A stretch of 64,000 nt of DNA from Oegoconia quadripuncta (lineage: Eukaryota; Arthropoda; Insecta; Lepidoptera; Autostichidae), in the NCBI GenBank assembly GCA_949316235.1, contig OX438751.1, forward strand, positions 16,926,801 through 16,990,800, written 5' to 3'. The position numbers and the translations under genes were made by a program. Position 1 is the first letter of the stretch. Every line of letters begins with the position of its first letter. Shown piece by piece: positions 56,201 to 64,000 of the stretch. The notes under the pieces are model-generated. The model was given only the letters and a program-made list of their open reading frames with translations, was not told the origin of the DNA and ran no database searches.

Positions 56201-57722
56201 CATAGTATATGTGAAAAAGGTCTTCAGCTTGTTTCCTGTCTTAGAACGTTGAATTATTCTAATAGAAGGTCCCAATTTGTTCATCTCCAAATGTCTTCAC
56301 TATTTTCTTATCTAATTGAATTATTCCCAATATGGCCCAATATGGAGTGATGGCCTCCCACCAAAGGGGATGCTTGATTTTTTTCCCCCATCCGCCCCAC
56401 TAATTTTGTTGGTTGGGCAGGTTATCAGATGGTTATTATAAACATTTTTATTTAGGTATGTTGTTTTTAAATGTACACTACCAGAATTACAAATCAATAA
56501 ATATACTTGGACATAAACACAGCGCCATCTAGTTCCACACTAATTATTATTTTATATTATTATTAAACTTCGTATTATGGATACCAGATGGTTGATATGC
56601 TATATTAATACATTACATATAAATGAATACAACCATAACTTGGGTACACATGTCCATACTCATCATACAAACATATGCCCCTAGCGGTATTCGAACCCGC
56701 AACCTTTTGGTATAGCAGTCAGGGTTTCTAACCACTAGGTCTGGTCCCCTGCCTGGTTTTGGTCAGTCATTAAAAGAGTACTCCTTATCACCATATTTTT
56801 TAATCGCTGTTTGGACTACACAGACCCTGACTCCTAGCTGTGCCAGGTTTCTATAAGTTGCATACATACATAACCTGACCCCTAGCTGTGCCAGTTTTCT
56901 GTAAGTTGCCTAAGTCTTTTATAATACATCCTATGACCACTACTGATTTTAGTTTAATTTTTTGAGAAGGGTCTCACATTTTCATCTTGGAAATTTCAAA
57001 ACAAAATTAATTAAAATGTTTGTTGTTTTACTGTTTAATAAACATTAGTTTTTAAATGTCTCAGTAGTCCACGCAGCCACGCCTAAGATGTATTTATAAT
57101 TAACAATACAGTCTTTATTAGAAATATAGTTACTTGTTATATTTTATTTCACACAAATCCTCACATACCTAACTTTACAGTAATAAATAAATAAAACTAC
57201 CGTTTCTTTATGATTACTGGTCTTCTTCGTCAGCCTTATTCCATCTAAAAAAATACCTATATGGTCCTTTTTGGAAAGTTCTATCCTTTTACATGCCATT
57301 GTTTTGCATCATAAAAAAAATAGAACAGGATATACTTAAACAGGTAGGTACATAATCTAAGTTAAATATAATATGAAACTATCTAGTTCTCAGTACAATT
57401 TAATGTTTGCCTTCTATATAATGACATATTATATTTGCAGAGTTTGCTTCCACGTGGTCAACATCCAAATGCTTTAAGAGAGAAAAATGCGTCAATTAAC
57501 AAATTCTTACGTGAAAAAGTGTCTAATATGAATAAAGTTGAAATGGTACCTATTGACAAAGGTTTCATACAAGGCGATGGCACTATTAGCCATCATGATA
57601 TGCATGACTACCTCATACCAACCAATGCTGCTTGTCGTAAAGCATTTGAACCTATTTATGATCTCCTTCAACAAATATTATCTGAAGGAGAACCTGAAAA
57701 AGACTTAACACCCTCGGAATAG
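53284..57722 (+). CDS. Paf-AHalpha: PAF-acetylhydrolase IB alpha-type subunit (4 exons, 226 aa), catalytic His missing
   Basis: Exons: 53284-53352, 53480-53686, 54397-54519, 57441-57722; all phase 0, 681 nt. The protein has the SGNH-hydrolase fold of PAFAH1B2/B3: FIGDSILQ with Ser44 as nucleophile, FSPLHCLNF, VLWRIKNGEL, the oxyanion block VGTNN (98-102), and SLLPRGQHPNALREKNA. In mammals the Asp and His lie three residues apart in the block DxxH. Here Asp189 is kept (HDYLI), but the His position is Ile192. The protein is therefore probably not an active acetylhydrolase and may serve as a partner of LIS1 (dynein regulation). Drosophila Paf-AHalpha is known to have lost catalytic residues. A second ATG follows directly at codon 2. 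Intron 3 holds transposon debris. Confidence 0.94.
54905..55380 (-). pseudogene. LINE reverse transcriptase fragment (jockey-type)
   Basis: Minus-strand frame with the catalytic block GTFADDTDILA, then MTLWYQTWRMKENVEKS, RYLGLHLDRRLTWQKHI and LKPVWTYGIQLWGTA, the second half of a jockey-type RT. It is cut at both ends: the upstream side joins a SINE B tail (55360-55495) and the downstream side ends before the terminal zinc-finger region. In PAF-AH intron 3, antisense. Confidence 0.85.
55360..55495 (+). repeat. SINE family B, 3' tail fragment
   Basis: GAGATAAGATAGCCAATGCC, GGGTTTCCGGGTCAGTACGC and GGTGTGATTGAGGTCAAGTG, then an A-run. It abuts the LINE fragment, so one inserted into or was copied with the other. 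Confidence 0.75.
55496..56521. other. PAF-AH intron 3, unassigned
   Basis: A minus-strand stretch (about 55610-55500) reads SKFRVVAIQSEGMNSVLVG, then VVDRKEVQKLAGDV, after an acceptor-like ATTCAG. It looks protein-like but I cannot name it; it may be transposon debris. Plus-strand frames at 55590 and 56102 show no domain. Confidence 0.35.
56522..56755 (-). mobile_element. tRNA-derived SINE family C, copy 3
   Basis: Plus strand GCGCCATCTAGTTCCACACT at one end and TAGCGGTATTCGAACCCGCA (B box inverted) then GGTTTCTAACCACTAGG at the other. In PAF-AH intron 3. Confidence 0.8.
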
Positions 57723-60145
57723 AATTTATAAACTTTGGTAGCTTTTTATTATGCTGCAAGCTCATTGTGATGAAATACTAGTACTTACATTTAGCTTTTT
57801 TATCTTAGATTAAGTAACCATTTTAAAAAGATGTAGGTAATAATATTTATTTACTTTATCTTTTACATTCCAAATTAGATGATTAACATGTATTATTTTT
57901 TCTTTTGGCTGTGTTATCTTGTTTCAATCATAAAGTACCTATGTCATTTTTTTAAGAAATTATACCTACGCAATTTTGTTAACAATTTTTTACAAGCTTC
58001 CAAGTTTTATTTAACTGTTAGAAAAAATTATCGAATTTATAAGCAATGATTTGTTAATGTTGCACTATGTAAAAGTACCTAATTAGCAGAATAGGTCCTG
58101 AAAGGCAGTACCTACCTGCATAACTATGCCATTTTAACTATTTTATAATCTTCCGAAGATTGTTTAGACATAAAATTATTTATTAGTTTACACATCGCTT
58201 TACACACTGTATTTGAATTGACTGTAGCCAAAGATGTTTAAATATTTTCTTACCAAAAAATATACTGATTTCACACCAAGTAGTAATAAGTCAGCCAACG
58301 ATTGCAAATCTTTAAGAAGAATTTGTGAGTAATTCCTAACTTATTGTTTTATGACATTAAAACTGTTTAGATCCAAAATTATGCTGCTTTGGTGTACCAA
58401 AGCAGTTTGTAAACATGTGATTCTATTTTTGATATCATTTGTGTTTATTGTTATGAATATGAAACCTAGATCAAAAGAGGTAAAAAATCATTAAGTAGGT
58501 ACCTATGTAGTATGGTACTACTAGTAACTAATAAATTGAGATTTTACTTGTTTTACATTCAGTTTTTGCTTAAGAGGGGGTATTAAAGTCTCAGCCGCAA
58601 TAGATATAATCAGATCGCTATACAATATAGATGCCCTGTTATATAGTTAAATTACACAACTTAAAACCGATACAAATGTGTAGTATGAATGAGGGGTACT
58701 AAACACAGACCAACCTAAAATAGTTCATTAGTAACATACGTGCGTATCGCACTATGAGAAGGAATAGGGATACCATATTTGGTGGTTAGACTGAACCATA
58801 ATTACATCGTTGGAAATCTAACAAGGATGATCGATCACATCCCTCAGGATGACTCATGCTCTAAACATTCTAATATTAATTTGAAGATTATGGGAGTAAA
58901 AAGTAGGTATATAGTATCAAAAAATATATTAAGTAACTTCTCTACCTCAACATGTTAAGGACTGCTTTACACCACAACTAGACAAAAAGCTCTGAAAGTT
59001 TCTGATTGTATGACAAACTAATTTTGCGGTTTTCGTCATTCAAGTTCGTCAAAAACCATATTCGAGTCATAAACATGACTACCTAAAACCAGTCGAAAAG
59101 AGATATAAATTATTATATTTAGCCCAAGGAAAATACGGTAAAAAATTAGCTTAGCTAGACATAATTCACAACCGACTTATATAATTGCTATCTTATATAG
59201 GTATTAATATACCTATATAAGATAGCAATTATATATATTACATATCTAATGATATGTAATTTTGGATAATTAAGTCTAAAAAAAAACGAGCGTTTAGTCT
59301 AGATTTTTTTAGAAAACCCTATTTTTAATTTGTATCTAACAATATTAGGTAGTAGAAAAAAGGATGGCATTAATACTCGAACTATTCGTTCTGAAATATG
59401 AACTTAAGTGAAATAGTGTAGAATTGTTTGGTTGAGGAATTTGTACCCCCTCTTAAACCTACCCACTTTGTTTACCTATACAGGCTGTAAGGAAAAGTAC
59501 TGCGACCCGTTAAACTAAACCACTAAACGTAAACTTGTATTTTGATAAAATATTTTATAAAACTTTTTATGACGACAAAAATTACGTCTAACTATCCCCG
59601 CGTTCCTTCTTGACTTCACAAATGTACCGTAAGTTACGTACATAGCTACCATTAACGGTCTGTGTGCGGGGACAGTTGGGCATAATCTCAAAAGTTGTTT
59701 TTCCAACCGTCATTAAATATTTTTGATTAAAATGTTGAGTAGGTACTTCCAACAAATTGAATATAATCGACGTACGTTATTACGTGGTATACTTTTACTT
59801 ACACGCTGTATATAGTTCTTTAGAATCACTTATTATGTAGTTATTCTATGATGGTAGTTAATATTATATTAGTGTTTTGTAGCTAGTTAAATGTATACCT
59901 ACATCATTAATCATTATAGGTAGGTAGACACTACACCCAATTTTTCAGACTGTCTCTACATATGCAGGTGGCATTAGCTACTCTATATTTACGTAAAAAA
60001 GGGGTTTTACTTTTTCTATTTCAAAATTTCATTTTAAAGGCATCCTTTCGACTTTTGAGAAGTTGTACGCGATTCTATTGATATTTAAGACATTCATTAT
60101 ACTTTCAATTTTTATATTTAACATGAAGTTTTGGAGAAATAGTTT
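57723..60145. other. Intergenic after PAF-AH, no gene recognised
   Basis: AT-rich. The only structure noted is the perfect 26-bp palindrome at 59178-59235. A minus-strand frame at 59515-59706 has no domain. Confidence 0.4.
59178..59235. repeat. Perfect 26-bp inverted repeat, 6-nt loop
   Basis: Left arm 59178-59203 and right arm 59210-59235 pair without mismatch (core GCTATCTTATATAGGTA), with loop TTAATA. It could be a tiny foldback element or a hairpin precursor. Confidence 0.85.
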
Positions 60146-60565
60146 AACCGCCTCCACGGCTCAATGTAAATAACACAAGGTTTACAAAACGGAGGTCGCG
60201 GGTTCGATTCCCCGCGTGGTACATGTTTAGTGCTCGTTTCAGTTAGTGGTGGTAGGGCATTTTTCGTGTTATGGGCAGCAGTCAAATTGAAAGCGATGAA
60301 AATCACCCCATGGGAGAGGCTATGTCCGGTAATGGACTTATAGGCTGCTGTAACTGCGAGGGTATTTTTAAATGTCTGCTTGGCTAGCTACCACCATCTT
60401 ATCTAAATCTGCCGCCAAGCGGCAATGTCGATAGCATTGTTGTATTCCCGCTGTTTGAGATAAGGTAGCCAGCCCTCTAAGTTCGGGGTGAGCGCGCTTG
60501 CACTTTCAACCTAAGCTCAGGTGTGATTGATGTCACATGCTAACCCATAAGTGTATAAAACACAT
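60146..60565 (+). mobile_element. tRNA-derived SINE family B, long copy
   Basis: Head CCGCCTCCACGGCTCAATGT, B box GCGGGTTCGATTCCCCGCGT. It includes a middle section (TGTCCGGTAATGGACTTATA, GGCTGCTGTAACTGCGAGG) absent from the copy at 25383, then the shared CCGCCAAGCGGCAATG and GGTGTGATTGATGTCA. It shows that the other copy carries an internal deletion. Confidence 0.85.
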
Positions 60566-61257
60566 TGCAATCCCAAAAAGTTGATTAAATGTTAAACTTG
60601 ATGTTATTTTACTTTTAAGACTAAGAACTCTCAAGATACAATGCCCAACAATCTTAATTCTTTTTATGTCTATCTCAAGTAGTGCTTGCCTACTCCTAAG
60701 GTGTCCTCAGGTTGCCAAACATGTTGCTTGAATCTCAAATTGTTGAGTAATGTATTTATTTGCATGAAGAAGCTTGAAAGTAAATAGTGCAATTTTTGTA
60801 GGAAAAAAGTTGTTTTATTAATTTTTTACCTTGATGTGCGTCTTCCTCGCCATGTTGAGACAGTATACAGTACAGTACAGTATAAAGGTGGAATTTAAAA
60901 ATATGGTATAGAATCCTGTGTTGGTATTTGTTTCAAAATTAATTTTGTAGATAGGTGTAGGGCTTATTTGAAGAGGAAAAGGCAGAACAATAGGTTGGTT
61001 AGAATACCAATAATATGCAATCTGGATAGATATATATACATATATTAACATGCTTTGTAATTAAAAAGTACCTACCTATAATTAAACATATATTGCAGGC
61101 AGATTGTTGAATTAGCCATTCAATGGATGCCTGGGTGAATCGTAGTAGGTTAGGTTGTTAGTTTCATTAGGATACTCTGTCTGGATAATCTGTCTAGGCA
61201 TTCAATTGAATAACTAATTTAACTATCTGCCTATGACAATAGCTCTAATTGAGTAAA
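60566..61257. other. NDUFAF6 3' flank, nothing recognised
   Basis: AT-rich, no frame with a domain. A TTTATT (AATAAA on minus) overlaps the last codons of NDUFAF6 itself, and others lie further out, so the poly(A) site is not fixed. Confidence 0.4.
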
Positions 61258-63993
61258 CTAATATTTATTCAGAAGCCTTTTAAAATATAAGCTAATTGGT
61301 AACATGGAATTGGCTTGCTGTAGACTCGGGTCAAATATATTAAAGTTATTCTTTTGTAGTTTCTTCAAATAAGTATCAACGGCAATAGCTGGTAAAAATA
61401 CCTGATTACTTCCTGGTGGCACATTAATTTTTCTTGCCTGAAAACAAAATGCTGCTATTATATATATTCCTACATACAGTGAATGACTAAAAAATTCATG
61501 TTTTCAAACAAATATTTTACAAGTTACCTTCTCTAAGTGGCTATTGGCTCTAGCTGCAACTTCAAATATAACATTTCTCATATCTTCACTGTTAATTCCT
61601 CTCAATACAGACTCTTGGCTAAGTTTATTCTTCATTAGAATATCCATAGGCAAAGAAACCATTTTATGGTAACTGGACACATGAACAGACCTAAAACATT
61701 AATTTTATAATTACCACAAATCTGTAGACAGATAGTGTAAACCAGCCACAGATACACTTTGAAACAAAAGAGAAACAATGGACTTTACAACAAAAATCTT
61801 AAAGAAGTGTTTAACTCTCGGTTTGAGAGTGTTAGCAAAAATTCATGTTTAACTCTGTTGTTACACTAACTATAATGGTGCCCGGACACTAATCACCTCA
61901 GCACTGGATCATTGCCCCACGCCCTGCCTCGCCTTGAATTTACTCGGGAGCAACGAGCGTCGCGCTTACATGTCTCGCCAAATATATTAAAGGCGAAACA
62001 GCGGTGGCGATCCGATGCCGAGGTGATGTAGTGTGTGTCAATTCTTAATTTCTAGAAATATAAGAAAATTACTATTTGTGTTCTGTTCCTCTTCGACACT
62101 GTTTTAATAACATGAACTGAAAATATTGAAGAGCCTGAGGAAGTAAATAATATCATCCAAGTTAAAAGTTCGATCGATAATATCTTCGAAACAGCTGAAC
62201 TCATTGTCATCAAAATGGTCAGCCATGTTTGATCTCAGGATCCTTTCCCCTACTTAAATCTTGATTATAAAGAGAACTGCCCACAAATCAAAGCATGCTT
62301 TATTGAAATACCACATAAAGACGGCACACACCCCAAACCATGGTTTTCAATGGGGGTTGAAAATTTTTTTTTGTGGGCTTAATGGACATTTACTACGAAC
62401 CTGAGTATATTGGTTATCCCTTGTGCTTTGCCCAGATGAGAAGCAGCATGATCAGCATGCACACTAGTGACACCTGCAATGCTCAGGATCAAATAATATA
62501 TTGTAGACACTGTCTCTTCTGCATATTTCTCTATGTCATCCAAGCTATGAAAATGTTTTGTTTTTAGTATATTATTTCTAGATGTAATAAGCCTTTCTAA
62601 ATGACGTTTGGATAGGCTGTAGGAACTGCAAACCTGGAAAATAGTCTTAGTTACTATACAAAGAATATAAAATGTTGTCACAATTATAATATCTTGTAAT
62701 AGTGAAAAAATGTCATACCTTGAATAATTCTTGAGAAATTGGATTAGCAGGTATGTTTTGTAAAGTTTGCTCTTTCTTATAAATAGTTGCAAGTGCATCT
62801 TTCCAGAATTGCAGTCTAAAAGCAGCTGTTTGAGGATCACTGGTTTGATCCTGTATCCGTGCTATTTCCACATTGAATGCTCTCACTACTAATGCAGGAG
62901 AACGAATTCGTTTCGTCATAAGAAGAGTTGCCAAAAAATTTTCATAGTCATGCTGTCTATCTGCAAAATAAAAATAAAAGTACCAGAATACTTAAGCGTC
63001 TTAGTACCTAAATAATATTATGATTTCTTGTTGGGTATATTGTAGGAACCTGGGGTGTGTATTATTCATCTTAGTCCATTATGCTGTATGAATTGTGTCT
63101 ACAAGCCCATTAATCATTCATACATTCATCTAAGATACATAAAGATCTGCTTAAACTGCCTACTCTATGGCTGGACATTGACCTAGTGACTATATTCTCC
63201 TTGATAGATGTATTTGGTTGGTATACCACAGGGCATCCACGGGCATCTTAAAATGTTAGTAGCAACTAATGTTGATTGGAGTTTTTAATTAGGCATTGGG
63301 GTTTCCGGGTCAGTACGCTTCCACCTTTGACCTCATCTTCACTTAACATCAGGTGTGATTGAGGAGAAGTATCAATCTGTTGTGCATAAAAAAAAGAAGA
63401 TTAGTCTAAATTGTGTCATGAGATGGGTTTAAATAAATTCTTTCTTATCCTATTACTTCAATTGTATGAGTTACTGTGGAAGTCTGTGCCTAACCCTATG
63501 GGAAACAGGCGTAACTTAATGTATTGCATTTGTTCATTAATTAGGTAGGTAATGGAAATTTATTACAATCACTTGTCCGTCGCATTTGTTTTCACTTAGC
63601 AAAGTAAAATAATGTGGGGTGCCGTCAATGATGACAATTTAGTGGCACATCAAAAAAATTCCGAGCGTCGTGTCTTCAATTAAACTAAGTCGGTAGGTAA
63701 CAGAGCTGATTTGAAAAAACTGTCTGTCACATAACAACTAGTCTAGCTAGACTGACACAAGTCCTCCAATGTGTGTCGATTATAACATAGCCCTTATTCT
63801 TTTGCTATCGGAGAAGAGGCTGTAGCAGTGGGGACGAAGGGCTCTTGGTGTTGACCTGAATTATATATAATCAACAAAGTTACCTCACAATATTTGTACA
63901 ATAATTAAGACCGTCTTCGCTTGAGGTTACAGACTTGGCAAATGATCGCGTTGTAAGAGGAATCTTTTTAAATATATTTTTCAGATAAAGCAT
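61258..63993 (-). CDS. NDUFAF6: NDUFAF6 / sicily, mitochondrial complex I assembly factor (5 exons, 307 aa)
   Basis: Exons in gene order on minus: 63993-63884, 62956-62719, 62633-62401, 61690-61528, 61437-61258; 924 nt with matching phases. The N-terminus MLYLKNIFKKIPLTTRSFAK is basic with no acidic residue, a mitochondrial presequence. The squalene/phytoene-synthase-like fold follows: NYCTNIVRQHDYENFLATLL, VVRAFNVEIARIQD, AFRLQFWKDAL, then HADHAASHLGKAQGI, MVSLPMDILM and FDPSLQQANSMLP near the end. The family helps build complex I (ND1 module) in the matrix and has lost true synthase activity. Of three AGs at the exon 2 acceptor the second (ATAG-ACAG) is chosen; the first gives a stop after exon 1. 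The promoter lies beyond the window. Confidence 0.94.
63290..63395 (+). repeat. SINE family B, 3' tail fragment
   Basis: GGCATTGGGGTTTCCGGGTC, CTTCACTTAACATCAGGTGT and TGTTGTGCATAAAAAAAAG. In NDUFAF6 intron 1. Confidence 0.75.
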
Positions 63994-64000
63994 TATGGCT

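Noticed and set aside
62379..62934. Two separate minus-strand open frames taken as separate genes
   Set aside because: They are exons 3 and 2 of NDUFAF6 plus intron read-through; splicing joins them in phase.
1..64000. CRISPR arrays, phage genes or bacterial operons
   Set aside because: No regularly spaced direct repeats; all recognised genes are spliced eukaryotic genes or transposons.

Overview
The window is animal nuclear DNA, almost certainly from a moth or butterfly. It is AT-rich, its genes are split by short GT-AG introns, and it holds several repeat types common in lepidopteran genomes: tRNA-derived SINEs, a 5S-rRNA-derived SINE, RTE-like tails and TIR MITEs. The species cannot be read from the sequence.

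Six conserved host genes can be assembled exon by exon, and in each the splice phases close exactly. AMBRA1 (+, 619-17341, 12 coding exons, 1612 aa) is the WD40 autophagy and CRL4 adaptor. Mo25/CAB39 (-, 32535-36656, 6 exons, 332 aa) is the LKB1/STK kinase scaffold. Cytosolic lysyl-tRNA synthetase (+, 44052-47149, 8 exons, 578 aa) has a previously hidden alternative first exon at 44123-44220 that would give a mitochondrial form. An OTUD6-type deubiquitinase (-, 50273-51127, intronless, 284 aa) follows. Next is a PAF-acetylhydrolase IB alpha-type subunit (+, 53284-57722, 4 exons, 226 aa) in which the catalytic His is replaced by Ile. Last is NDUFAF6/sicily (-, 61258-63993, 5 exons, 307 aa), a complex I assembly factor. 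The pairs AMBRA1/Mo25, LysRS/OTUD6 and PAF-AH/NDUFAF6 converge, while Mo25/LysRS and OTUD6/PAF-AH diverge. They are unrelated housekeeping genes, not an operon or cluster.

The spaces between them are full of transposons. The 15 kb between AMBRA1 and Mo25 holds SINEs of three families, two copies of a MITE (one nested inside a SINE), a 1.03 kb element with 268-bp near-identical inverted termini, and a foldback element whose arms are built of CCACCACTGGTGG palindromes and which surrounds a dead LINE. The Mo25-LysRS gap holds a perfect 167-bp inverted repeat at the Mo25 5' end, a MITE, a complete and apparently young Ty3/Gypsy-type LTR retrotransposon (38041-42008), and a degraded THAP-domain (P-like) transposon.

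The best leads are the retrotransposon, whose primer-binding site matches its own LTR rather than a tRNA end (Tf1-style self-priming); the alternative mitochondrial exon of LysRS; the loss of the PAF-AH catalytic His; the perfect inverted repeat beside Mo25; and the eight PSTS motifs in the disordered insert of AMBRA1. No CRISPR array, prokaryotic operon or new multi-gene system is seen.
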